Below, in pieces: positions 1 through 8,182 of a stretch of 42,766 nucleotides of DNA (position 1 is its first letter; each line of letters begins with the position of its first letter). Source of the DNA: JBCBJZ01 sp038522635 (GTDB lineage: Bacteria > Pseudomonadota > Alphaproteobacteria > Rhizobiales > Hyphomicrobiaceae); assembly GCA_038522635.1 (NCBI GenBank), contig JBCBJZ010000011.1, positions 1-42,766 on the forward strand. Reading direction: 5' to 3'. Made by a program: the position numbers and the translations under genes. Below the pieces are notes generated by a model. It was not told the origin of the DNA, did not search any database, and saw only the letters and a program-made list of their open reading frames with translations.

Positions 1-1
1 G

Positions 2-40
2 AACAAGACGATCGCGGACAAGGTGACGGCGCTCGCCTAG
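2..40 (+). CDS. 3' end of an unidentified gene
   Basis: Only the last 12 codons and a TAG stop lie in the window; they read NKTIADKVTALA. The frame is inferred from the clean ending and from the repeat that begins exactly at the stop codon. The tail is too short to assign to a family. It converges on the proXWV operon, so it is not part of it. Confidence is low because 39 bases could be open by chance. Confidence 0.35.
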   Translation, partial: NKTIADKVTALA

Positions 41-185
41 ATCTTCGGGCGATCGATCGGGATCACCACAGGTGAGCCTGAAATCGCCCAAAGATGGTCT
101 AAACTTAAGGTGCCGAGCAACTTTGGGCGCAAAGGCAAGGCGTGAGCGTTTGGATTGGTGCTTCGCACTTTGCGCCCGTTGCTCT
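37..185 (-). repeat. Dispersed repeat R1, longest copy
   Basis: Read on the minus strand it has two conserved ends: a left part around GAGCAACGGGCGCAAAG (near 168-184) and a right part ending TCGATCGCCCGAAGATCTAG (37-56). Copies or parts recur at 10703-10754, 19851-19916 and 34131-34200. The left part is itself an imperfect hairpin, since GAGCAAC and GGGCGCAAAG occur again, inverted, near 115-135. The CTAG at its outer edge carries the TAG stop of the upstream gene. It lies between convergent genes, so a role at transcript ends is possible but is inference. Confidence 0.6.
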
Positions 186-235
186 GGGGTTGACGCGGGA
201 GGCGGCCCATCCTGGCCACGGTCAGCTGTAAGCTC

Positions 236-265
236 AGAAATGAAGCGGCGGAACGGCCGCTTCAT
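236..265 (-). terminator. Probable intrinsic terminator of proXWV
   Basis: A perfect 9-bp stem (TGAAGCGGC / GCCGCTTCA, 241-264) with a 6-base loop lies about 40 bases past the proV stop. On the minus strand it is followed by TTTCT, a weak U-tract. Confidence 0.55.
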
Positions 266-304
266 CGATCATCGGCCTGCGGGTCGAGCCTCGGCGGATA
301 ACCG

Positions 305-1378
305 TTAGGACGTGATCTTCCCGCGCACGCCGGCTTCGGACGCGACCCGTGGCACCAGCGCCTTGACCAGTTCCTTCATGTCGAGGGTGCCCACGCATTC
401 GCCCTCGCGCACCACGCGGCAGTTGTGGGTGGTATCGCCGCCCGACTGCGCGATCACGTCTTCAAGCGTGTCGTTGTAGTCGATGTCGGCCGTCAACTCG
501 CCCGTCGGGCTGCCATTGAGCGGCGTCATCACCGAACGCACCCGCAGCACGCGCGCGCGGTTGATGTCACTGACGAAGTCCTCGATATAGGGATCGGCCG
601 GCTTCAGCAGGATCTGCTGTGGCTCGTCCTGCTGCACGATCGCGCCGTCCTTGAGGATGACGAGGTGGTCGGCCAGCTTGAGCGACTCATCAAGGTCGTG
701 GGTGATGAAGACGATGGTCTTCTTCAGGTCTTTCTGCAGCTCCAGCAGGAGGTCTTGCATGTCCGTGCGGATCAGCGGATCGAGCGCGGAAAAAGCTTCG
801 TCCATCAGCATGATGGGCGCGTTTGATGTCAGCGCGCGCGCGATGCCGACACGCTGCTGCATCCCGCCTGAAAGTTGGTGGGGATAGTGGTTTTCAAAGC
901 CGTTCAAGCCAACACGGTCCAGCCAGTGGACGGCCGCTTCAATCGAAGGCTTTTCCGCTTCACCGCGCACCCGCAGTGCCGTGCTCGCATTTTCCGCCAC
1001 CGTCCGGTGCGGCAGCAACGCGAACTTCTGGAACACCATCGACATTTCCGTTTGCCGCATGGCCCGCAAGCGATCGTCGGAGAACGTCATGATGTTGGTG
1101 TCGTCCACCAGCATTTCACCGGACGTCGGATCGATCAGGCGGTTCACATGGCGGATCAGCGTCGACTTGCCCGAGCCCGACAGGCCCATGATGACGGTGA
1201 TGTCGCCTTCCTTCATCTCCACATTGATGTCGCGCAGGCCGAGCACGTGCCCGTGTTTGGCGAGCAGGTCCGGCTTCGACATCCCGTCAAGGGCGTGCTG
1301 CAGCACGTTTTTGGGGTTGGGGCCGAAGATTTTGTAGAGGTTGCGGACGGCGATTTTGACGTTTTTGCTGTCTGACAT
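305..1378 (-). CDS. proV: Glycine betaine/proline-type ABC transporter ATPase (ProV/ChoV)
   Basis: This 357-residue protein is the ATP-hydrolysing subunit of a compatible-solute or choline importer and would act on the cytoplasmic face with ProW and ProX. Walker A is GLSGSGKST (residues 65-73), the ABC signature LSGGMQQ lies near 170, and Walker B is IMLMDEAFSALD near 190. The C-terminal ~75 residues (from about MTPLNGSP) look like the CBS-type regulatory tail known in ProV/OpuAA, which senses ionic strength in that family. It starts 11 bases after proW with AAGGAGA six bases upstream of ATG, so it is the last gene of the operon. Whether the substrate is glycine betaine, choline or proline betaine cannot be told from sequence. 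The family assignment is firm. Confidence 0.95.
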   Translation of the reverse strand: MSDSKNVKIAVRNLYKIFGPNPKNVLQHALDGMSKPDLLAKHGHVLGLRDINVEMKEGDITVIMGLSGSGKSTLIRHVNRLIDPTSGEMLVDDTNIMTFSDDRLRAMRQTEMSMVFQKFALLPHRTVAENASTALRVRGEAEKPSIEAAVHWLDRVGLNGFENHYPHQLSGGMQQRVGIARALTSNAPIMLMDEAFSALDPLIRTDMQDLLLELQKDLKKTIVFITHDLDESLKLADHLVILKDGAIVQQDEPQQILLKPADPYIEDFVSDINRARVLRVRSVMTPLNGSPTGELTADIDYNDTLEDVIAQSGGDTTHNCRVVREGECVGTLDMKELVKALVPRVASEAGVRGKITS

Positions 1379-1389
1379 AGCGGCTCTCC

Positions 1390-2424
1390 TTAGCTCCCCT
1401 GCGCCTGCGCCGCGTTGATGCGGGCGAGCGATGCCTTGCTGACGCGATCCAGGATGATCGCCAGGAGCACGATGCAGAAGCCGGAGACGAGCCCGACGCC
1501 TAGCTCAAGGTTGCGAATGCCGCGCAGGACCAACACGCCAAGGCCGGGCGCGGAGACCAGCGAAGCGATCACCACCATGGCGAGCGCCATCATGATGGTT
1601 TGGTTGACCCCGGCCATGATGTTGGGCAGCGCCAACGGGATTTCGACGCCGAACAGCTTTTGGCGCGCGGACATGCCGAACGCGTTCGCAGCCTCGATGA
1701 CGTCCTTGTCGACGAGGCGGATGCCAAGGTCGGTGAGGCGGATCACGGGGACGATCGCGTAGACGATGATGGCGATGCCGTAGAGCTTCGATTCCGTCAC
1801 CGAGAACAGGAAAATCAGCGGGATCAAATACACGAACGACGGTAGCGTCTGTAGCATGTCGAGTACGGGTATCATCGCGCGCTGGAAGCGATCACTTTTC
1901 GACATCATGATGCCGATCGGGACGCCCAATAAGACACTTAAGACCGTACAGACGAAGATGATGGATAGCGTTTGAACGGCGACGTCGTAGTGGTCGATGA
2001 AGAGCAAAAACGCGAAGCAGATCGCGACGAAAGCGGTGACCCAGATCGCGCGCGAGGCGTAGTAGACGAGGATGAGCACGAGCGGCACCAGGATCCACCA
2101 CGGGATCGAGCCGAACGTGTAAAGCGCACCATCAAGCATCCAGCTCAAGGGCTGCGTGATCGGATCAAGCACGGATTTCATGTCGTCTTTGACGTCAAGA
2201 AAGCCCTTTTCCACCGACGATGTGAGATCGCGCGAGCGCCCAACGGAGCCGCAGGCTTTGTTCAGCGCGTCCAGCGAGGGGAACGGGATTTCCCACCAGG
2301 CGGTTTCTTTCACGCCCTGCGTTTTTGCCAGCAGGTCGGCCAGGCTTGCGCCACTATCGCTTTTTCCCGCATCGCACCACGAGCGCAATCCAAGCGCGTT
2401 AAAGATACCGTCGTAATAAGCCAT
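1390..2424 (-). CDS. proW: Glycine betaine/proline-type ABC transporter permease (ProW/ChoW)
   Basis: This 344-residue inner-membrane permease belongs to the same importer as its neighbours. The N-terminal ~95 residues are soluble and poorly hydrophobic, as in enteric ProW. The first membrane segment begins near WWILVPLVLILVYY, followed by about six further segments and the BPD-type coupling region EAANAFGMSARQKLFGVEIPLALP, whose EAA pattern docks to the ATPase. An AAGGAG sits about 14 bases before the ATG, which is rather far but is the only good ribosome site. The ~200 bases separating it from proX hold a strong hairpin, so expression may step down after the binding-protein gene. Confidence 0.93.
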   Translation of the reverse strand: MAYYDGIFNALGLRSWCDAGKSDSGASLADLLAKTQGVKETAWWEIPFPSLDALNKACGSVGRSRDLTSSVEKGFLDVKDDMKSVLDPITQPLSWMLDGALYTFGSIPWWILVPLVLILVYYASRAIWVTAFVAICFAFLLFIDHYDVAVQTLSIIFVCTVLSVLLGVPIGIMMSKSDRFQRAMIPVLDMLQTLPSFVYLIPLIFLFSVTESKLYGIAIIVYAIVPVIRLTDLGIRLVDKDVIEAANAFGMSARQKLFGVEIPLALPNIMAGVNQTIMMALAMVVIASLVSAPGLGVLVLRGIRNLELGVGLVSGFCIVLLAIILDRVSKASLARINAAQAQGS

Positions 2425-2568
2425 GAAACCGTCGAGAGCTCCTTGTGGTCGATGGGAATGCGTCGTGCGTCAGGCGAAGGCCTGAGTCTTTCCCGCAGCC
2501 CGCGCTGCAAAGCGGCAGCCAGCGCGGCTTCCTCCATGACACCACCATGACACGCCGGCGGTGATGCA

Positions 2569-2596
2569 CAATGGGCGCCCGCGAAGGCGCCCATTG
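2569..2596. other. Intercistronic stem-loop between proX and proW
   Basis: An 11-bp perfect stem (CAATGGGCGCC / GGCGCCCATTG) with a 6-base loop follows the proX stop. A T-rich run follows only on the plus strand. In the operon transcript no U-tract follows the stem, so it fits an mRNA-protecting or partial-termination hairpin better than a full terminator for proXWV. Confidence 0.6.
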
Positions 2597-2625
2597 TTTT
2601 GTTCTTCATGGTTCATGCGAGCCAC

Positions 2626-3609
2626 TTATTTCAGCAGCGCGGCTAGCTTCTTGCGCGCATCGTCGTTCAGCCAGGCACCCCAAACGCCCTTGTAGGTCTT
2701 AAGGAAGTAGGCTGCAGCCTCATCGGCAGACGCTTTGTTGTCTTTCTTCCATGCCAGCACTTTGCCCATCTGGTCGTTGGTGAACGACACTTTCTTCATG
2801 AGCTCGAACACGGCAGGCGCGCGCGTCGCCAGATCCGACGTCATCGTCGTGATCACTTTGCCTTTCGGGTAGGCCGAGACGCCGGGGCTGCCGCAGTCTT
2901 TGCCTTTACCGTTGCAGCTGTGGATCTTGGCTTTGTAGTCACCGACCGAAACCTGCACCATCGGGTACTTGCCGAGCACAGCCGTCGGGGCCCAGTAGTA
3001 GCCGAACCATGGCTTCTTGGCTTCGTAGGCGGCTGCCAGCGATGCGGCGAGCGTTTCGCCCGAACCGTGGTTGAAGATCTCAACCTTGCCGCTCATTTTG
3101 AGCGCTTTGATCACGTTGTCGTTGATCTTGCGGCAGGCCCAGCCATCGGGGCAGTTGTGGAATTTGCCGCCGACTTTGTCGGGGTTACTCATCACGCCCT
3201 GGATGGTTTTCAGCTCAGGGTGCTTTTTGGCGAGGTAATCAGGGATCCACCAGGCTTCGACGCCGCCGTCTGACAGCACTTCCGTCGCCGTCTTCACTTT
3301 GCCGGCAGCTTCGAGCTTGGCGTAGGACGGTGTTGAGTTGACCCACAGCTCGGTGACGATGTCGGGCTTGCCGGTTTCAGCGAGCGACGCGATCGCCGTG
3401 GTGGTGGCCGACGGCACAGCCGTGACTTTGCAGCCATAGCCCTGTTCCATCAGGAACTTAGCAACGGCGGTGACGACCTGGCCTGAGGCCCAGTTCATCT
3501 TCGTGATGGTGACAACGCCACAGCCGGCGTGAGCGCCAGCGACGGCCGCACTCGACATCATGGCGAGCCCGGCGGCGGCGCCGACGGTGCTCAAAAGTAA
3601 TTTGCGCAT
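2626..3609 (-). CDS. proX: Periplasmic glycine betaine-type substrate-binding protein (ProX, OpuAC family)
   Basis: This 327-residue secreted binding protein captures the solute for ProW/ProV. A signal peptide is clear: MRKLLLSTVGAAAGLAMM followed by AVAGA, with cleavage near residue 25. The mature part starts with the family's TITKMNWASGQ and carries the aromatic residues that usually build the betaine cage, for example in NWASG, TELWVN, EAWWIP and WFGYYWAP. Several cysteines (HNCPDGWAC, HSCNGKGKDC) may form periplasmic disulfides. GGGAGGG lies about 11 bases before the ATG. It is the first gene of the operon and is separated from proW by a hairpin, as expected for a subunit needed in excess. 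Confidence 0.93.
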   Translation of the reverse strand: MRKLLLSTVGAAAGLAMMSSAAVAGAHAGCGVVTITKMNWASGQVVTAVAKFLMEQGYGCKVTAVPSATTTAIASLAETGKPDIVTELWVNSTPSYAKLEAAGKVKTATEVLSDGGVEAWWIPDYLAKKHPELKTIQGVMSNPDKVGGKFHNCPDGWACRKINDNVIKALKMSGKVEIFNHGSGETLAASLAAAYEAKKPWFGYYWAPTAVLGKYPMVQVSVGDYKAKIHSCNGKGKDCGSPGVSAYPKGKVITTMTSDLATRAPAVFELMKKVSFTNDQMGKVLAWKKDNKASADEAAAYFLKTYKGVWGAWLNDDARKKLAALLK

Positions 3610-3889
3610 TGGTTATGAACCCTCCCAACAGGATTGTTTGTACGCTTCAGGTTTTGGCGTTCCTCACGGTAAGCCTAATCCTGGCGTGATTATAGCGCCA
3701 CACGGGGGCAAGGCCACCGCTTAGGCGACTTTCACCTTCTCCGGTTGTGGGGGTTGCAGCTGTCGTAAATCCGCCATGACAGGGCGGAATCGCACATATT
3801 GAGACCGATTGTCTCACATCTTCGCGCAGACGGCCGCTCAGGCGCTGCCTGAACTTAGCGCGCTTAAATTATTGTTATGTAATGGAAAA

Positions 3890-3964
3890 TGGCTCCGCAG
3901 GTAGGATTCGAACCTACGACCAATCGGTTAACAGCCGATTGCTCTACCACTGAGCTACTGCGGA
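3890..3964 (-). tRNA. tRNA-Asn (anticodon GTT), CCA encoded
   Basis: On the minus strand the acceptor TCCGCAG (from 3964) pairs with CTGCGGA. The D-loop GCTCAGTGGTAGAGC, anticodon loop CTGTTAA and T-arm GGTTCGAATCC are canonical. Discriminator G and CCA are encoded. The anticodon GTT reads Asn codons. It stands alone between proX and the thiolase gene. Confidence 0.97.
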
Positions 3965-4118
3965 TCAGACCCTTCGTGAGTGCTTCACGTCGGTTTGGCG
4001 CCAGTATCTAACAGACCGTCGCGGCACTGAGAAGGGGCTTTTGTGGATTGTCTTGATCTTTATCCGTCCCGGGCGCGGGGCAGCGATCCAGCCTGCCCTC
4101 GCCCTGCATGAATGCAGT

Positions 4119-5306
4119 TCACTGCGTGCGCTCAACCACCGAAGCGTAGTTCGCCACGCCGGTGCCGCCCATGTTGAAAATCAGGCCCAACTCAGGTTTT
4201 GCAAGCTGCATATCGCCGGCCTCCTGCAACAACTGCATGGCGGCGATCACGTGCATGGAGACCCCCGTCGCGCCGATCGGATGGCCTTTGGATTTCAAGC
4301 CACCGGAGGCGTTCACGGGCAGAGACCCGGTCTTGTAAACGCGATCGGTCTTCAACACATCGGCGCCTTTGCCCTTGGGCGCGAGCCCCATCGCTTCGTA
4401 GATCATCAGCTCCGCGATGGTGAAACAGTCATGCACTTCGGCGAATGAGAGATCATCGACCGTGATGCCGGCCTTCTCGTAAACGCCATGGATCGCGCGT
4501 GTCGGGCCATCGAAATCCACGATGTCGCGCTTGCTCATGGGCAGGAAGTCGCTGACGTGATGGACCGCGCGAAAGCCGATGGCCGGTTGGTCGTCGATCA
4601 TGTCCTTCGAGATCACGACGGCGGCGGCCCCGTCCGACACGAGCGAGCAGTCGGTGCGTCGTAGCGGCGGGGCGACCAGCGGGTTCTTCTCAGACACCTG
4701 ATGGCACGCCTCAAACGTCATCGCCCGGCGCATTTGGGCGAACGGGTTGTCAGCCCCGTTGGTGTGGTTTTTCGAGGCGATGCGGGCGAGGGCCTCGGAC
4801 TGGTCGCCGAAGCGCTGGAAATAGTGCTGGGCGATGCGCGCGAAGACACCTGCGAAGCCCGCTTCGATGTCGCCATCCTCGGCCTGGTAGGCGGCGTGCT
4901 GCAGGATGTCGCCGGTCTCTTTGCCGGAGACCTCGCTCATCTTTTCAACGCCGACCACCAACACGTGTTGCGCATCGCCTGCGCGGATCGTCTTCAAGGC
5001 CTGCTGGATCGCAGCCGAACCCGTGGCACAGGCGTTTTCAACGCGCGTCGCCGGTCTGAAGCGCAGCGCGTCATCGGCCTGCATCACCAGCGAAGCGGCA
5101 AAGTCCTGCTTGGTGAAGCCCGAATTGAAGTGACCCAGATAGATCTCATCGATGTCGCCGGCGTCCAGCCCGGCTTTTGCCAGAGCGCCTTGTGCGACCG
5201 TTACGATCATCTCTTCGAGCGAGCGTGGATCGGCGCGCAGGAAGGGATCGTGCGCGTATCCGGTTATGAAGCCCGCATGCGTGGGGCTGGCCGTGGTCGA
5301 GGGCAT
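4119..5306 (-). CDS. SCP2-type thiolase (acetyl-CoA acyltransferase family)
   Basis: This 395-residue thiolase-superfamily enzyme would cleave or form 3-ketoacyl-CoA in the cytoplasm. The nucleophile is Cys93 in ENACATGSAA. The second catalytic region is HDCF (residues 292-295) and GHPIGATG starts at 341. The usual C-terminal CxG cysteine is absent (FNMGGTG instead). In the SCP2/SCP-x thiolases the HDCF cysteine is known to compensate for this, so the enzyme can still be active. The start was placed at the ATG at 5306, because AAGGAG lies seven bases upstream; a longer open frame reaches 5378 without such a site. An acyl-CoA ligase gene lies 91 bases upstream on the same strand, so the pair probably activates and degrades a carboxylic acid of unknown chain type. 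Confidence 0.9.
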   Translation of the reverse strand: MPSTTASPTHAGFITGYAHDPFLRADPRSLEEMIVTVAQGALAKAGLDAGDIDEIYLGHFNSGFTKQDFAASLVMQADDALRFRPATRVENACATGSAAIQQALKTIRAGDAQHVLVVGVEKMSEVSGKETGDILQHAAYQAEDGDIEAGFAGVFARIAQHYFQRFGDQSEALARIASKNHTNGADNPFAQMRRAMTFEACHQVSEKNPLVAPPLRRTDCSLVSDGAAAVVISKDMIDDQPAIGFRAVHHVSDFLPMSKRDIVDFDGPTRAIHGVYEKAGITVDDLSFAEVHDCFTIAELMIYEAMGLAPKGKGADVLKTDRVYKTGSLPVNASGGLKSKGHPIGATGVSMHVIAAMQLLQEAGDMQLAKPELGLIFNMGGTGVANYASVVERTQ

Positions 5307-5397
5307 CGCAGGGCTCCTTCGTGGCGATCGTGCGCTTGAGGGGATGCGCGCATCATCATGTGAGGTCAAAGGCGGCAAGGCGGCATGCGAAACAGCG

Positions 5398-6948
5398 CTA
5401 CCGCGTCAACGCTTCGGCCAACTGCCGCTTGGCAATCTTGCCGTAAGCGTTTTTCGGCAGGTCTGCGCGCAGGTGGTATTCCTTGGGGCATTTGAACCGT
5501 GCAAGGCGGGTTCGGCAATGGTTATCGAGCAGCAGCGGCACGGTGTCCGCCGCAGCTTCCACGCCCTCGTGCAAGGCTATGAAAGCGACCACGCGTTCGC
5601 CCCACGCCTCGTCGTGCACGCCGAGCACCGCCGCTTCGCGCACATCGGCATGCTCCAGCAGGGCCGCTTCGACTTCGATCGGGTAGACGTTCGAGCCACC
5701 GGAGATGATCATCTCCTTGCTGCGGCCTTCAAGCGTAAGGCAGCCCTGGGCATCCATCCGGCCCAGATCGCCGGTCCACAGCCAGCCATCGCGGATCGTC
5801 TGCGCGCTGGCGTCCGGGTTGCGCCAATAGCCCTGGATGACGCTTGCCCCGCGCACCACAACTTCGCCCACGGTGCCGACGGGCGCAGGCGCGCCGTCGG
5901 CCTGCGCGATGCGAACGTCGATGCCAAGGAATGGCCGTCCGACCGTCGCCAGATAGGCCGCGTCGCCCTGCGCGAGGGCGGTAGAAAAGGCGCGACGGCT
6001 TTGCGCGGTGATGGTCATGGGGCTTTCGCCCTGGCCGTAGATTTGCGCGAAGCGTGGACCGAAAGTGTCGGCCGCCGCGGCAAGGTCGCGGGCGTAGAGG
6101 GGCCCACCGCCGTAGATGATGGTGCGCAGGTTGGAGAGCGGTGATCCATCGCGGTGCAGACCCTGCGCGCGGGCAGCCGCCGTCATGCGTTGCACGATGG
6201 TGGGCGGGGCGAACAGGCAGGCCTGCGGCCAGGCGCCGATGGTGGCGAACAGTTCGTCCATGTCCATACGGGGCGTTTCGCCGACGACTTGCGCGGCCCC
6301 TTGCGCAAGGAAGGCCAGACCGTAAAGGCCCGCCCCATGGCTAATCGGGGCGAAATGGATGATGGCGGCACCCGGTGGTACGTCGTCGACGTCGGTGAGG
6401 TAGCCTTGGACCGCGGCGAACAGATTGCGGTGGCTGATCATCGCGCCCTTGGGTTTGCCGGTGGTGCCGGATGTGAAGAACAGCCAGGCAAGATCATCGG
6501 GCGTAACGCTGGCCGGGGCGATGTCGGTGGTGTCATTGCGCGTGCACGCCGCGCGGCCCGCTAAAGCGCCGACGGCGCATGAGGCGATCGGCTGCGCGGT
6601 GAGGCCGTCTGCGATGGCGGCCGTATCGTCACCGACAAAGAGGAGCGAGGGCGTGGCGTCCGCCAGGATCACATCCAGTTCAGGCCGTGCAAGCTTGGCA
6701 TTGATCGGCACCACGGCTGCGCCGCACCACCACGTGGCGAGCATGGCTTCGATGTAACCGGGCTGGTTTCCGGCGAACAGGGCAACGCGGTCGCCTGGGC
6801 CAACGCCTTCCTCGCGCAACCGCGCCGCAAGCCCCAGCACATGGTCGATAAGCCCCTCATAGGTCGCAAGCACGCGCGGCCCTTGAGCGAGCGCTGGGCC
6901 GTCGGGGGCGGTGCGCAGCCCGCGCACAAGCAACGTGGCGATGTTCAC
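5398..6948 (-). CDS. AMP-dependent acyl-CoA synthetase/ligase
   Basis: This 516-residue ANL-superfamily enzyme activates a carboxylate to acyl-AMP and then acyl-CoA. The phosphate loop is LFFTSGTTGKPKGAMISHRN, the adenylate region is IYGQGESPMT, the hinge region is WLWTGDLGRMDAQGCLTLEGRSKEMI, and the C-terminal catalytic lysine lies in LPKNAYGKIAKRQL. GTG at 6948 was chosen, with GGCAGGA seven bases upstream; a TTG at 6972 is possible. It is probably co-transcribed with the downstream thiolase gene. The substrate (medium or long fatty acid, or aromatic acid) cannot be read from the sequence. Confidence 0.92.
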   Translation of the reverse strand: MNIATLLVRGLRTAPDGPALAQGPRVLATYEGLIDHVLGLAARLREEGVGPGDRVALFAGNQPGYIEAMLATWWCGAAVVPINAKLARPELDVILADATPSLLFVGDDTAAIADGLTAQPIASCAVGALAGRAACTRNDTTDIAPASVTPDDLAWLFFTSGTTGKPKGAMISHRNLFAAVQGYLTDVDDVPPGAAIIHFAPISHGAGLYGLAFLAQGAAQVVGETPRMDMDELFATIGAWPQACLFAPPTIVQRMTAAARAQGLHRDGSPLSNLRTIIYGGGPLYARDLAAAADTFGPRFAQIYGQGESPMTITAQSRRAFSTALAQGDAAYLATVGRPFLGIDVRIAQADGAPAPVGTVGEVVVRGASVIQGYWRNPDASAQTIRDGWLWTGDLGRMDAQGCLTLEGRSKEMIISGGSNVYPIEVEAALLEHADVREAAVLGVHDEAWGERVVAFIALHEGVEAAADTVPLLLDNHCRTRLARFKCPKEYHLRADLPKNAYGKIAKRQLAEALTR

Positions 6949-7126
6949 GGCGTGGTCCTGCCTTCGCTTCAATGGGGTTCATGGCTTCAGCTGTGCGGTT
7001 TCAAACAAGCGCGCGTGAGCCAAGCCAGAGGGCGTCAATCAGGGATCGGCCTTGGGGGCCTTGTCAAGCGAGCCCGCATCGTTCACCGGTGAACGCGCAA
7101 CCGCCAGCAGCACAAGGCAAGCCCAC

Positions 7127-7999
7127 ATGAGCGAGCAACACGCGTACACACCTCCCGAGATCTGGACCTGGGACAGCGAAAGCGGCGGCAAGTTCGCCAA
7201 CATCAACCGGCCGACTGCCGGCGCCACCCATGACAAAGAACGGCCCGTTGGCAAACACCCATTGCAGCTCTATTCGCTTGCGACGCCGAACGGCGTGAAG
7301 GTGACCGTGATGCTGGAAGAGCTGCTCGCCGCTGGACATGCGGGTGCTGAATATGATGCCTGGCTGATCCGGATCGGCGATGGGGATCAGTTCTCAAGCG
7401 GCTTTGTGGAGGCCAATCCCAACTCCAAGATCCCTGCGCTGATGGATCACAGCGTGACACCGCACCGGCGGGTCTTTGAATCCGCCTCGATCCTCGTCTA
7501 CCTGGCCGAGAAGTTCGACGCCTTCCTGCCCGACGATCCCGTTAAGCGAACCGAGACCTTCAACTGGCTGTTCTGGCAGATGGGCAGCGCGCCGTACCTC
7601 GGTGGTGGCTTCGGTCACTTCTACGCCTACGCGCCGACGAAAATGGAATACCCGATCAACCGCTTCGCGATGGAGACGAAGCGCCAGCTCGATGTGCTCG
7701 ATCGCCACCTTGCCGAGAACGAGTTTATGGCGGGCGATGCGTACACGATTGCGGACATGGCGATCTGGCCCTGGTACGGGGCGTTGGCGCGTGGCCTGCT
7801 CTACGACGCCGGCACTTTCCTCCAGGTGCATGAGTACAAGAACGTGAACCGCTGGACCGAAATGATCGGGGCGCGTCCAGCCGTCAAGCGCGGGCGCATG
7901 GTCAACCGCGTCCAAGGCGATCCAGCAAGCCAGCTCCACGAGCGCCATGATGCGAGCGACTTCGACACGAAGACGCAAGACAAGATCGGTGGCGCCTGA
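7127..7999 (+). CDS. yghU: Glutathione S-transferase, YghU/Nu class
   Basis: This 290-residue cytosolic protein matches the YghU layout: an N-terminal tail (residues 1-45, with YTPPEIWTWDSESGGKFANI), a thioredoxin fold beginning KHPLQLYSLATPNGVKV, the glutathione-binding segment FVEANPNSKIPALMD, and an all-helical C-terminal domain ending after MVNRVQGDP. YghU-type enzymes bind two glutathiones and have disulfide reductase and peroxidase activity; that role is taken from the family. ATG at 7127 was chosen because the conserved tail starts there; an upstream ATG at 7052 adds residues of poor quality. It is transcribed alone and converges on a CheZ-like gene across an R2 repeat. Confidence 0.93.
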   Translation: MSEQHAYTPPEIWTWDSESGGKFANINRPTAGATHDKERPVGKHPLQLYSLATPNGVKVTVMLEELLAAGHAGAEYDAWLIRIGDGDQFSSGFVEANPNSKIPALMDHSVTPHRRVFESASILVYLAEKFDAFLPDDPVKRTETFNWLFWQMGSAPYLGGGFGHFYAYAPTKMEYPINRFAMETKRQLDVLDRHLAENEFMAGDAYTIADMAIWPWYGALARGLLYDAGTFLQVHEYKNVNRWTEMIGARPAVKRGRMVNRVQGDPASQLHERHDASDFDTKTQDKIGGA

Positions 8000-8060
8000 G
8001 GACACAGCCGCCGGCTGGCCAAAGCGTCAGTCGGCGGGTTCACGAGGTCCATGTGCGAGC

Positions 8061-8163
8061 TAGAGTTCATCTGCCTCAGGTGGAATCCCCTGGGGCGAAA
8101 GATGAACGACAAAACAAAAGCCTAGATATCGGTTCCGCTTCAAGCTGAAGCGAATCGACTCTT
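8061..8163. repeat. Dispersed repeat R2, copy A
   Basis: About 103 bases closely match 21368-21469, with roughly nine in ten positions the same by eye alignment. It starts TAGAGTTCAT and ends CGACTCTT, so its tips are inverted. Inside it carries the palindrome CGCTTCAAGCTGAAGCG and the pair GTTCATC / GATGAAC. It lies between the convergent GST and CheZ-like genes. The structure suggests a small non-autonomous or RPE-like intergenic element. Confidence 0.8.
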
Positions 8164-8182
8164 GGTGAGGAGGGCCTGCAAT

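Noticed and set aside
37..219. A conserved peptide encoded by repeat R1 (DHLWAISGS and DHVWSISGS in translated copies)
   Set aside because: The copies start and stop at different places, one is truncated and none has a ribosome site; the similarity is at DNA level.
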